Below, in pieces: positions 45,730-57,270 of a stretch of 64,000 nucleotides of DNA. The stretch covers positions 17,265,200 through 17,329,199 of the forward strand of contig OY754329.1 in NCBI GenBank assembly GCA_963573305.1. The letters run 5' to 3'. Numbering within the stretch: position 1 is the stretch's first letter; each line of letters starts with the position of its first letter. The notes beneath the pieces are model-generated. The model saw nothing but the letters and a program-made list of their open reading frames with translations. It ran no database searches and was not told the DNA's origin. The DNA is from Pyrrhosoma nymphula. Lineage: Eukaryota; Arthropoda; Insecta; Odonata; Coenagrionidae. Made by a program: the position numbers and the translations under genes.

Positions 45730-47080
45730 TAATTTTGCCTTAATTTTTTGCCTTTGGTTACTGGGTAACAACACCAGCCTGCATTTTGAAACTTTTTGTC
45801 AGATGATTTATTAAGAATAAGTGTTCTTGAATCAATTTTTTATGCCGATTCTAAAAATGACTTCCATTTTTTCTATCACATCAGGTTTTTACACAAAATA
45901 TGAACTATAGTTTCAAGATTTTAACTACTGAAAACACAGTTATATTACCATTACTTCAAGCAATTGATAATTTTTCCAATAAAAATGAATGAATGATGAA
46001 TAACACTTCCAAGGTCACACAAAAGTAGCAGCAGTTGTACCAACCTAAAACTTATTAGCTTGGGCCAACCTTAGGCTCATTAGCATGTATGCAGAAATAT
46101 CCCTCGCTTAATAATTACGCACCGGCACATATAATACACTTATCAATAAATCTTATAAGTTAAATTGGGTCCATTCTGAAAAAAAACTACGTGATAGAAG
46201 AAAACTAAGAACATTTCTGAAATAAGCATATCAAAGTTAGCTGTTATCGCTTACTAGTTTTCAGTCATCTATGCAGACTAGTGTAATTCATGCAATTGGT
46301 CTCAAACGGTTCTCAACACATCGTCGTTTCTCTCTCATTCCCCCCTGTTTCTTTCCATCCGAAGCCGCTCGAGGTGCTGTGCCCCAAAGGCGGCGCCAGG
46401 GCCCACTTGTATAGGGCCGCTTGGGCTGGCGGGAGGAAGGCGCTCGGATTTTCAATGAATCGTGGAAAGCAGACTCGGAAGGTGTGCGATACAACTACGT
46501 GAGGTTTTATAAGTGGGAGGTGGGTGGTTGTTGGAGACTGGGCATTCGAGGAAAGAGAGGGAGGGGGAGAGGAGGAGGCGGGGAGGGAGGGGAAAGTGGA
46601 GTGGTGGGAGGGGTAGTTCACTTGGCGAGGGCATAGACCGACCCAAGGTCCCTCTCATTGGATTCCCAGTCATTGAGAGAGAGAGAGCGAGAGAGGACGT
46701 CTCCCGATATTTTGTTGGAAAACGTCTGAGAGTGCGCTCGCCGCTCTTCTTCACCTCTTTTTTTTTACCTTTCATATTTTTTTTACCTCTCAACCTTTTA
46801 CCTCCCCCATTCCCTCTCTCTTCCCTCCAGCCTCTTCCACTCCTTTGATCCCTCCACTATCTCCGCCCTCGACTCGAGTCCATGACGCGCAAAGCCCCCC
46901 TTTTATAAACCCCCTCTCTTGCCTCCTTTCCGTTCAAACGCCATCGTGTCTATTTTCCTTTTTTACAATAATGTGATCTATGATGATGATTCCATCGCAT
47001 TAGTTAAATCTTTTTTTTCTCACATACTTGGGTAATTGATACGCCTTGTACTTATCGGGAAGGAAATCTTTCGAAAATTG
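45730..47080. other. No gene recognised; GC-richer block 46300-46950
   Basis: Overlapping compositional frames at 46290-46850 without domain features. (GA)-rich runs at 46555-46605. Confidence 0.4.
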
Positions 47081-47084
47081 GTGC

Positions 47085-47548
47085 AATGTATCTACATCTA
47101 CGTACTACCCCGCAAGCCGCCTCAATAGGCGTGTGGCGGGGGGGGGGGGGGGGGTTTAGGACACCAGGCGTTTACATATAAAAAAGGAAACGCTCTAATG
47201 AAATTACGCCTAGCATTTATTCAAGTCCCTTATTGTTCGGGGGAAAAACGAATTCCCATACCTATCCGTTCGGCAAAATATCTCTCTTAATTTATCGTTT
47301 CTGTCGGACCTGGAGATATAGTGGGGTTCTAATATGATGTTCTTCGTGTCGCTCTTAAAGATATCTATTCTCAATTGCTCAAGCAATCTAAGCCTGTAGT
47401 GTAGATGTGAAGCTAAAATAATTGGGGAAACTGACAGTGAGACATATATGTAGAGTTTGATTTTCTCCCGGCGAATTGCTGGAGTAAATTTTTCACGGGT
47501 TTCCGTCCGGGTTAGTAGCAGCAGAGCAGTCAGAGCAGATGGATCCAC
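47085..47548 (-). mobile_element. LINE 3' end with GATGTA-type tail
   Basis: The minus-strand frame 47210-47548 ends CRTDRYGNSFFPRTIRDLNKC, the SFFPRTIRDWN signature at the C-terminus of CR1/Jockey-class polymerases, preceded by L..LR..L.....I. Downstream on the minus strand come a C-run, the hairpin GCCACACGCCTATTGAGGCGG, GCTTGCGGGG and a GTAGATGTAGATA tail. The same 3' end occurs at 56275. 5'-truncated. An inverted repeat (47486-47519 and 47546-47582) sits at its broken 5' side. Confidence 0.65.
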
Positions 47549-47589
47549 TAACCCAGACGGAAAACCGTGAATAATTTACTTCAATGAGA

Positions 47590-48010
47590 CATATATAGCT
47601 AGAATATAGCCTGAAGGATGATTGTGTGTTTCTGTTGCCATGTATTTTATTCGTAGAATTATTATGCATTACAAATGCGTTAATGATGCAAATTCAAAGG
47701 TAAATTCTTGACAATTCCGATGGAGAAAAAAATTGTTGCATATACGTTAATACTTTTTATGGAAGGCGGTATATTTTTATCAGAAGTATAAATGTTACTG
47801 CTAAAATCATGTGCATACTCACCTAGCTGATAAGTTATTTTCTAAAGTCTGTGGTCAGTCGGAATTTAATACTGTTATTACCCTATACATGTTGTAGGTA
47901 ACCATGGATTGCTTAGGGCAAATAGTTGTTCCTACCACTCAGAGCACTAGAATTCCTCGTTCTGTGGAGGTTATTGTGGGTGAATATATAACCTATGTAA
48001 CCAGCTTAAG
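47590..48010. other. No gene recognised
   Basis: AT-rich, short frames only. Confidence 0.4.
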
Positions 48011-48014
48011 GTAT

Positions 48015-48660
48015 GTAAAATGTGCAGCAAAAACTAAAAGATACTTCCATACTCTTTCAAGTTAGCCTCCTTACGTTAATATCATTTAAGGCCAATTTAT
48101 TCGAATTTTCCGTAAACACTGCTATTGAAATGCTATCAATGCAATGCAATCATAATTGTTAATCGGAAAACGTTTCATGCAAAGTGACTCGAAAGATGCA
48201 GTTTTTAATTTTTATCAACATTGAGAATAGGATTTACTCTTTCATGCCTACACAAATGCCCAGGAGGGAACTTTCAATGGAAATATCAACCAACTTCATC
48301 CTGTTTCTTCCTCTTCGTTCGCAGAAAAATACAAATATCTCATTAAAACTTTTTTCTTGCATTTTTAAAAAAATAATATTGTCTTAGAAGAAACTAAACA
48401 TAGCTGTAGCCAAAATAAATTCTGAGGCATCGAATCAGGATCGCAAAATATCTTCTTCATTTCTTACTTTTTAGCATTTCATTTGGCACCTGTTAAGTTA
48501 TAGCCAGAATTCAAAGTAATTCATGGCCGAAATTTGCTGTTGGAACTCTGAACTTAATTGGATCTGAACTTAAGTTGGAACTCTAAACTCAAAGAGTGGA
48601 GCTAAATTTAATTTTTCTCCATGAATGTTTTTGTGAGAAAATGTCTAGCTCGTTCATTTT
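48015..48660 (+). repeat. Dispersed duplication, copy B (copy A at 45033-45725)
   Basis: Direct-orientation partner of copy A at ~3 kb distance, diverged by point changes and small indels along its whole length. A third scrap (AAGAAATTCTGAGGCATC) lies at 49281-49298. Confidence 0.75.
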
Positions 48661-49035
48661 TGCCGTAATTTTTATTTTGCTTTGCTTTTATCTTAAATGC
48701 TTTTCAACACATCGCCGTTTCTCCCTTTCCAAATATTCGATCAATTCATCATGTTCATTATTTCATCTCATTTATGCCGAATTTAACTTTTTCATTCTTT
48801 CAAGGTGCTCACGGTTGTGTGTCAAATGCGTTAAACCTCTTCGAGTAGGTTGGTGGTAATTACTTTTTTACGTTTAGAGTTAGTTTTTCGTTTAGAACGC
48901 TACCTGCCACCAACCCCTTTATATTGATAGCGATTTTATTAACGAAGGGTTTTCTTTTCTGGTTCTGATGTCTTTTTCCTTTTTTAATCTATCTCTCTCT
49001 CTCTTTTTCTCTTGCTTTTAAAAAAATAATTCTGT

Positions 49036-49208
49036 CTTAAATAATGGCAAGGCCAACTATGTTTAAATCCACAGAGTATTTTGTTGGAACAACTAGTTTC
49101 AACGCTAACGCATAAGGGTACCTGATGATGACGCCGTAGCGTTGAAACTAGTTATACCAATAAAATACTCTGTGGATTTAAACATAGTTGGTCTTGTCAT
49201 TATTTGAA
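49036..49208. repeat. Palindrome with intact CUGAUGA hammerhead-like core
   Basis: Arms 49036-49110 and 49133-49208 are inverse copies (CCAACTATGTTTAAATCCAC, AGAGTATTTT.TTGG, ACTAGTTTCAACGCTA). At the centre, 49122-49148 reads CTGATGATGACGCCGTAGCG then TTGAAAC: CUGAUGA, one U, stem GACGC/GCGUU closed by G-U, loop CGUA, GAAAC, followed by UAGUU that could pair with AACUAG as another helix. Confidence 0.82.
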
Positions 49209-49209
49209 A

Positions 49210-50575
49210 ATGGACGTCCACAAAGTTACGCCAGAACGGATTGAATTCAATATTGTATTAGTTTCTTCATAGCTGCAGCCCAAAGAAATTCTGAGGCATC
49301 TCTCTCTTTCTTTAAGATTAAGAGAGAGAACTTTTATGAGAACTTTAAGATTAAGAGAGAGAGAGTTAAGAGAGAACTTTTATGGGTATTGATCTCAACA
49401 GGACTAATGAAAGAGGAACTCGTGGCATCTCACTCTAACTTTGCTGTTTTATCTCTGGGATATTATTAATTTGTTTCATTTCATTTGGGTTTTAGGGCTC
49501 CTAATTTTCCTCTCAAATTAGCAGGTAATATTTATGGTCCTTTCCTGGCCATGACATTTATCACCGTCTCCTCTAAGCATTTCTGCAAACATTTCTCCTA
49601 ACTACAAAACTCCTCTATGTTCCTTTCAACCTTTTACCTTATTAGACAGTATTAACCGAATGCATATAAATCAGCATGCTTCTCCGTTGGAACTATTTCG
49701 TCTTTTTTCAAGAAAGGAAAATTTCCTTATGCGGATTATTTTCTTTAGATTCATTGCTTTATTTAGCCCTATTCTGCATTTTTAAGCTGTATATATACGG
49801 CAATGAAAAAAGCAAATTTCGTGCAGTCATCGATGGAAAACAGAGAAGACACATCTAATTGCTTCTATAAAGCTTCCCTCCCGAGCGTTAAAATTAAATA
49901 TTTTGCTTAGTTTGCAGCCACTAAATCATAAATGTTGACTCCTGACTGTGTTCATCATATTTTCTCAAGGATTTGCATGGGAAATATTAACTATAATTGT
50001 GATTGAAATGGTGCCTACTTTTCCATGCCATTATTTTAATTTCCTGGAACCTACCGACGACGCTATCGTTTTCCCTTTTGATACCCCTTCACTTTATTAC
50101 TAAGCAATTCATTCTTGACTCGCGGGGTGTATATAAAGACCTCAAACCGATTCGGTCTTTTTACGTGCGAAGTCTCAAAATGCTTTCCCATATTCCATAG
50201 ACTTCCAATCCTCCTCCACCATGTGGAGTGTCAACTACCTCTTGGCCTTCTATTCCAAAGCCCCACAATGCCGATTCAAAAAGTGCCTTGCGAACTTTTC
50301 CACACACCAGTTAGTCATTCAAAATCGCTATTAATCTTTCTGTATTAGCTGTATCTCCATGAAGGCCGTTTTAGCTCTGCATTTGCTATTCCATTTTGAA
50401 TGTTTATTTTCTAATTCAAGGTTTATTTCAAATCCAAAAAAGATTCTTCATAATCATTTGCCCAGCAGGCTTCATTGCTATTGCAGTTATTGTAAGTATG
50501 ATTCATGAACCGATGAGCAACTGAGGAAACGGTTTTTAGGCTTGATTTGGTGATATCCATCCATCACGGAGAAAA
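49210..50575. other. No gene recognised
   Basis: A duplicated AGATTAAGAGAGAGA/GAGAACTTTTATG motif at 49310-49385; otherwise short frames without features. Confidence 0.4.
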
Positions 50576-50577
50576 TG

Positions 50578-50712
50578 AAAAATAACATTGTGAATACATA
50601 CAACTTTTAAGATGTTATTGACACGACCCGGGTTTTGACACACTGTGCAATATTCAAGTGTTGAAACCCGGGTCGATTCAATAAAATCTTGTAAGTGGTA
50701 TTCACAAATCTA
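50578..50712. repeat. Palindromic repeat with CGACCCGGGTTT arms
   Basis: Arms 50578-50642 and 50657-50712 are inverse copies (TTGTGAATAC, CGACCCGGGTTT). The GAAACCCGGGTCG block is shared with the 35.5 kb palindrome, and similar to the 41.1 kb one, but the CUGANGA part is lost here. Confidence 0.65.
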
Positions 50713-50824
50713 TTTTTCATTTTCTTCATAAGCGACTCTTAGAAACGTCATTGGTATCTGTAGTATTTCCCACGATGCTTCGGGTACTTGGCTGTGTGTT
50801 ACTTAATTTCGTCAAATGGTCTCT

Positions 50825-51393
50825 TTAAGGTGGTTTGAGCGAGATAGTTCCCTAGTCATAATAGAGACCATATTATAATTTTATTTTTTGACTTAAGCGT
50901 CTGTAGGAAGAGTGAAATTAATACTATAATGTTAATGGCGCAAATATATAATTATATACGATTAAAATTCTCAGTAATTAAATAAATAAAGCTGCATAAG
51001 TCTCTAACTTGACTCATTTTTTACCGCCGTACGGCTGAAACCCCTTCAAAACAGCAGGCTTTTTTTTGCGATTCTGTAAAAATTACTGAGGTGAGTAATA
51101 TATTATTTTTTATAAATATTTGAGAAAACATGCAATCTCAGCAACGTTAGTTTTTTGACGAAATCTAGGCGCTAGAAATTCTTATTTTTTTCAATATTCT
51201 CCCTCTGGATCGCACAGCCGTAATCTATCCCATGTAAAACATCTTACATTTTTAGACAAATTGCTCGAAAAGTAGTTCGGCAACGGGTTGATATTTTTGA
51301 TATCATTGGAGAGATGATATTTGTTTCTTCTTTAAAATGAGGCCAAATTCATCAAATTCTAGGTGAAGTGATTTTTCGCTCAAACTACCATAA
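50825..51393 (+). mobile_element. Family X element, copy 5
   Basis: TTAAGGTGGTTTGAGCGAGATAG at the left, CGCTCAAACTACCATAA at the right. Full-length (~569 bp), all internal blocks present. Confidence 0.88.
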
Positions 51394-51394
51394 G

Positions 51395-53230
51395 TGTTCG
51401 TGGCGTCGTGAGTGGAACGAAAGGCAATGCGCCCCGTGAAAAAATACATAAAAACCTCACTTATAGCCAATTAAAATTTGCTAGTTGCATTGTTAAATCG
51501 AATAGATGAGGAATTGGCATTGACTTAACGATGCCGTAATCTCTGGAGGGGTATAAAACAAATCCTTGCAGATTAGTTTATCTCTGAGTTTGGTTATATA
51601 TCTATTTATTTTGTTATGGTGGTGTAGCGTCGGACTGTGTCTACCCGTCAAAACAATACTTCTTTTCCATTTTTTATTTGGTAATGATTCTATTTGTTAC
51701 AGAACAGCTTATCCAGCTTCCAGTCTCTTTTTTCCCCCAATCCAACCTCTTTTGTCAACTACCCCTTAACAACCAATACATTTCAACTATCAATAAAACA
51801 TTTCCACACTGAAATAAAATAAACCATTGAAAAGAAAATTACACAAAACTAAAACAAAATCAAAACAGAAATTAATGTAAATTTCAAATGTTACAGTGGC
51901 CTGACGACGGTTTTAGCTTGGGGCTAAACCCTAAAGCGGGGCCATTATTAACTGCTGTTTTATTATTTTGTTGTTGTTGTTTTGTTAAGTTTGTTCTTGC
52001 TTTTCCTGAATTGTAAACGTGGAAATAAGCACCTTGAATTCTGAATTACTAATGGGGGAAGTAGTTGGCGACAGCCTGACGACGAGCACGGGATCACAGT
52101 TTTTCCTCTTAGGTTGGCGGCAACAAAAAAATGATTTTCCACTGTCATAGATGGCAGAGAGTTCGGTGACTTTTAGGGTTCCGGGTTCAATTGCGGTTGA
52201 TGCCTCTGGCGCCTCACAGGGAAAACACAGCCGTGCGGTTGTCTGGTTACTAGCCGAACTTCCCGGAAAACCGCCGGCGGCTCGGGAGAAGGAACTGACC
52301 CCCCTCATTATCCTCGAATGTGAGAATTACAAGCTCCGTTGGGTTTAATGCGGGGTCGAGCTTTACCCTCTCACCTCCCAACGCGACCTTGGGGTTGAAG
52401 ACTTCTTTATTTCACTATTTGGCGTCGGGTCATTAATTGCGTTCCCCTCCCGCCAAATGCCTCCCTCAGCCTTCCACACTCTCGACCTATCGCTCCACCG
52501 CACAGTGTGCGGAAATCGAAAAAAAGCTGGCCAAAAATACAAAATTTTGACTTTTTTTTGGAATATAAAAATGGTACAATATAATTGAACCATATGTACC
52601 TATACTGTATGCAACTATAGGTATTTAAATTTTTGGAGCTTCTGTCGAACCAGCAGAAGCCATCAAAGTTGAGAAAAAATACATGAAGCATTTTTAATAC
52701 TCCCGTCGAATCTTAATTTCGTGAATGCGAAATTAAGATTCGACGTTTCTCTCGTTTTTGGGAGATTCTTTTGTTTTGTTTGTCAGAAAGAAAGTTGAAA
52801 TTATAGAAAGAAAATGACGCTATACATAACATTTATTCATGGAAATCATTAGGACAAATGGCTAACCTATGAATAATTGGTTGATGTTAGCTAATATTTT
52901 CTGCTTTTCAATGTTAATTTTGTTTTTCTTGTGTTATTAACGTCTAACTCACGTTCACAGCTCTCCGTAGACACCTCGATCACTAAAATCGACCGACTCA
53001 TTCCGGAGATACAAAACTGAACTGAGCGCGCGCCATGCCAGGACCCCCTAGACCCCCTAGATGTATCTAGGGGGCCGTGGCCATGCCCACACAAGCCCAA
53101 ATTTAGACCCCCTCGCGCAGCACTGTGACGTCACCTCGCAACCCCCCTCCGCTCGCGACAAACCATTTCCGGTGGTCGACGAAACGGGCTACCCAGTCCT
53201 AGTTTTAGATACTCTGTAATCCTTATACGG
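51395..53230. other. No gene recognised; several small perfect hairpins
   Basis: A possible degraded hammerhead-like unit at 51901-51936 (CTGACGACGG, stem GGTTTTAGC/GCTAAACC). A perfect 17 bp hairpin at 52705-52744 and a perfect 10 bp hairpin at 53053-53074. No coding motif recognised in the 60-107 codon frames. Confidence 0.4.
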
Positions 53231-53231
53231 C

Positions 53232-55322
53232 TTAAGGTAGTTTGAGCGAGATAGTTACCTTGTCATAATGAATACCATATTTTTTTTACCGAATACCGAG
53301 TTTTATTTTTAATTTCAGTGTCTGCCTGAAGTATTAAATAAATATTGCAATATTAATGTCGCAAACATGCACTTATGTATGACAAAAATTCTCAGTATGT
53401 AATTAATTAAATATAACTACATAAGTCTCTAACTTGACTCATTTTTTCGCGCCGTACGGTGAAATCCATCGCAAAAATACTCGAGCGAATAGTTTTCGAC
53501 CAAATTAACACATACATTACCTAACGAGATCCGCTCGACCCAAGACAATCATGTTTTAGGAAGGGACATAGTACTCAAACCATACTGCTTCGCCTAACTG
53601 AAGACATCAGACAAGCAATGGATAATATACAACTAACTGTGCTTGTTGTGTTTGATTTTTCACAAGCATTCGACTCCGTGGACCACGTTCTTCTATTACA
53701 GAAGTTAAAAGGGTATAATTTTTCTGATAGTGTAATCAAATGGATCCGATCATATCTTACCGGGCGAGTGCAAGCAGTAATATGAAAGACCGGAGATACA
53801 TCTAACTGGCTAAACGTGGACACTGGAATGGTGAAAGTATCTGTCCTCAGTCCATTTCTATTCTCTTTGTTCATTGACGACCTACCGAGATTCGTAATTC
53901 ACTCCCAATATTTTATATATGCAGACGACTTCCAAATTTACCACATTCAACTCTAGAAAGCCTAACACAGACTATTGCTAGCTTAAATGCTGATATTGTC
54001 CATATTAACGCATGGGCTGAGACCAATGGCCTAAAACTAAATGAAAATAAAACTAAGGCTTTTATTATCGGCAGTAGGAACCTTATCTGAAAGATAAATT
54101 TTCTCCACATCCCAGCAATCACAGTGAAAAATAAAGCTGTCCCCTATGAAGAACACGTAAAAACTCTAGGGTCAATAATGGACAGGGACTTAAATTGGAA
54201 TGCCCACTACCTAAATATTAGGAGTAAAAGCTCTTTACCAATTAAACAAATCCAAAAACCAGTTGCTTACAAACTTACAAAAATCAATCATAAATGAAAT
54301 TATTTTCCCACATTTTGATTACTGTTGTGGTGTACTAAGCAATATTAACGAAGAAACAAATAATAAACTCCAGATGACTATGAATGCTACTGTGAGATTT
54401 GTATGTGATCTAAAACGGTGGGATCATGTTACAGATTCATACAAGAGACTAAAATGGCTTAAAGTTAGAAAAAAACGGCTTTATTTATCTCCACCTTCAA
54501 AATTTTCAAGTCCACCTATCCTCCGTACCTCTTCAACTCATTTATTTTCAAAAAAGACATCCAAAACCGGCTAACAAGATCCCATCATTTAGACCTACAG
54601 ATCCCACGGCACAAAACTGAAATGTACCACAAATCATGCATCGCCACTGTATCAAGAAATTGGAATTATCTCCAAATAGAAGTAAAAACATGTAAATCTG
54701 TACCTTTTTTAAAAGAAAATTATTTAATTCCATATTTACGAAAACATTTTAAAGGAGAAAGTGAAAATAGAACTAATTATTGTAATACTGTAATCAATTT
54801 TAATTTTTTTGTGTAAATTTATCATTATTAAATAAATTTTTGTGTAAACACTATCTTGTAAGTATTGTTATATTTTTTAAATTATATCTTGTGTAAATGA
54901 TAATTAATGTACCAACATATCTGAAAGACCGATAAAGGTCTACGACAATAAACGTTTTATTTATAAAAAAATCGCCTTCACAACAGGTGTTTTTTAGTGA
55001 TTCTGAAAAAAATTAATGCGGCGAGTAATATATTAATTTTTATAAATAATTGAGAAAACATAAAAAGCACACACCGTTAGTATTTATACGAAATCTAGGT
55101 GTTACAAATTCCTCATTTTTTCAATATCCTCCCTCTGGAGCGCACAGCCGTAATATATTCCATGTAAAACAGCTTGTGGCAAATTCAGGAAAATTGCTCG
55201 AAAAGTAGTTAGGCAAGGGGTTGATATTTTGATATCATTGGAAAGATGGGTGTTTTATCTTTAAAATAAGTCAAGTTAAGTAAAATTCTTGTTGAAGTGA
55301 TATTTTGCTCAATCTACCTTAA
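53232..55322 (+). mobile_element. Family X element, copy 6, split by a LINE
   Basis: The left part 53232-53467 starts TTAAGGTAGTTTGAGCGAGATAG and runs to the CCGTACGG block. The right part resumes at ~54976 with the CTTCA.AACAG block and ends TCAATCTACCTTAA at 55322. Removing 53473-54975 restores the family order. Confidence 0.85.
53473..54970 (+). mobile_element. LINE (CR1/Jockey-like), 1.5 kb, 5'-truncated, nested in family X
   Basis: Plus-strand fragments in several frames: KILERIVFDQINTYI at the truncated start; KGHSTQTILLRLTEDIRQAMD (53561-53625); motif A VFDFSQAFDSVDH (53650-53688); motif B degraded to GMVKVSVLSPFLFSLF (PQGS lost); catalytic YADD (near 53916-53927); NGLKLNENKTKAFIIGS (54025-54075); LGSIMDRDLNWNAH; and the C-terminal frames 54263-54574 and 54622-54816. 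The 3' end is GACCGATAAAGGTCTACGAC then AATAAACG. A possible 5 bp duplication ATCGC flanks it (53468-53472 and 54971-54975). Dead copy with stops and frameshifts. Confidence 0.8.
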
Positions 55323-55869
55323 GATAGTTAGAGCAAATAATCACTTCACCTAGCATTTGATGAATTTGACCTAATTTTAAAGAAAAAAACTGATCTTTCC
55401 AATGATGTCCAGATTTAAACCCTTTGCCGAACTATAATTTTCCTGATAATACAAGCTGTGTTACATGGGATAGATTACGGCTGTGCGCTCCAGAGGGAGA
55501 ATATTGAAAAAATGAGGAATTTATAACACCTATATTTCGTCAAAAATCTAACGTTGTGTAGATTGCATGATTTCTCAACTATTTATAAAAATTAATCTAT
55601 TATTCACCACAGCAATTTTTACAGAATCGCAAAAAAACTTCTGTTTTGAAGGCTTTTTAGCCATACGGCGTGAAAAATGAGTCAAGTTAGAAACTTATGC
55701 AGATATATTTATTCAATTACTGAGAATTCTTATCATACATAACTATATTTCTGCGCCATTAATATAGCAATATTTACTTCATGCTTCTTATAGATGCTTA
55801 AATAAAAAAATAAAATTCGGATATGGTTTCCGAATGACTAGGGAAATATCACGCTCCGACTACCTTTAA
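55319..55869 (-). mobile_element. Family X element, copy 7, sharing TTAA with copy 6
   Basis: Starts at the very TTAA (55319-55322) that ends copy 6, in the opposite orientation, and ends CGACTACCTTTAA near 55869. Together with copy 6 it would form an inverted pair with no spacer. Confidence 0.85.
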
Positions 55870-56270
55870 GTCTCTGTTTTTTGCCGAAAAAGAAAAATCT
55901 AAAAATCTCGCCCCAACTTGCCAACTCCTCCTCCACTTAGGATGGGATGTGCATAAGAGACGGCAGGGATAACCGTGGCCCTCCAAATTTTCGGCCTCGT
56001 GACTCAGACACGGTGAGACGAGACTGGCGAGAGACCCGCTCATTAAAGTCGACCCAGCCGACACCCCACCTCCTCCCCGCCAATTCTTTCCTTCGCCCCT
56101 CTTTGATCGTCGGGGTGAATTGACTGTTGAGTGGGGGGGAGATTTTGGCGGCGGGAGGGGGAGAGAGTCGGGGGCCAATGCTTCCTCACCTCCCCCGCCC
56201 ACCACCATTGGAATTCCGCCGACTGGATGGCGGGCCCTTGCACAGTGCCCTGCCGGCAGTATCCCCGCAC
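55870..56270. other. GC-rich spacer, no gene recognised
   Basis: Overlapping compositional frames on both strands; no motif or splice support. Confidence 0.4.
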
Positions 56271-56274
56271 GCGA

Positions 56275-56368
56275 GGGGGATCTTCATCTACGTCTACATC
56301 TACGAAGTACCGTGCAAGCCACCGTGCCACCACCAAGGGTGCGTGGCACGGGGTGATTCCACACCAGC
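56275..56368 (-). mobile_element. LINE 3' tail fragment with GATGTA-type end
   Basis: On the minus strand: GGAATCACCCCGTGCCACGC, a hairpin-forming repeat, GGTGGCTTGCACGGTACTTC, then GTAGATGTAGACGTAGATG. This matches the 3' end of the LINE at 47085-47210 in layout. The family Z element starts directly beyond it. Confidence 0.55.
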
Positions 56369-56376
56369 CATGTAGC

Positions 56377-56690
56377 CATGAATATACTTATGGATCTAAA
56401 TCTTTGGCACCACTGCACGGGCAAAGGTGTTGCTTAGCTTTCCGCAAAAGATAGGTCGCGCTGCAGTTGGCATGGTTCCGCTTCTGTGTCCAAAATGCCC
56501 GGTTTAATTGGGTGGCCAATTCCGGTACCTATATTTCCAGTATCTCCATTGAATCACGGCCTTTCCTTATTAAAACCACCTTCTCAAGACTGGCGGCACT
56601 GCAATCTGCTTGGTACTAATTTTTCGGTGGATGCGGATTGTTTGGCAACACCCACTGGGGGCAAGTTTAGGATCCATATGTATATTCATG
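56377..56690 (+). mobile_element. Family Z hAT-type miniature element, copy 3
   Basis: 314 bp, ends CATGAATATACTTATGG and TGTATATTCATG, perfect 8 bp duplication CATGTAGC (56369-56376 and 56691-56698). Confidence 0.9.
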
Positions 56691-56699
56691 CATGTAGCA

Positions 56700-57268
56700 C
56701 TCGTCCCAGTACAAATCGGGACCTCGCACGTTCCCCCGGTCGCAAAGCGAGAACCAAGAAGCAGTCAGGAGAACAGTGCACAGTCCAACCAGAAACTACG
56801 TGATAGCTACGTAAAGGAACATGCAAACATGTAGCACACAGGTAAAGAGACATATAGCGGTTAATATTACTAATACTATTAATTTATGAATGCTACGAGA
56901 TACTACTTCATGCAGAGAACAAAATAATGCCGGACATTTCAAGCGGGGTGAAGTGTTAGTAATGATGCTATGTTATTAAACAAAAGTAAAAAGTCTACTC
57001 TACCTAGTGGGGGTGGGAAGTTCATAAGATTTCTCTATCGCAACTATTATGATCCCTTATTATACGTGGAAAAAAATGTCATTTTAAGCCTATCGGTTCG
57101 GCAGTCAATTTCCTTTATCTTATTCTTTTGATCGCTTCTATCGCTAATCTAATCTTCTCTAGCCTTTCTTTCTCTCCGAAGGTGTGCACTCCGTTTCACG
57201 TAGAAACGCACCACCGCGCGTTGGTTGCTCCGTTTCAATTTGGGGCATTGAAGAAGTTGGGACCGTTG
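56700..57268. other. No gene recognised
   Basis: Short frames only. Confidence 0.4.
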
Positions 57269-57270
57269 TA

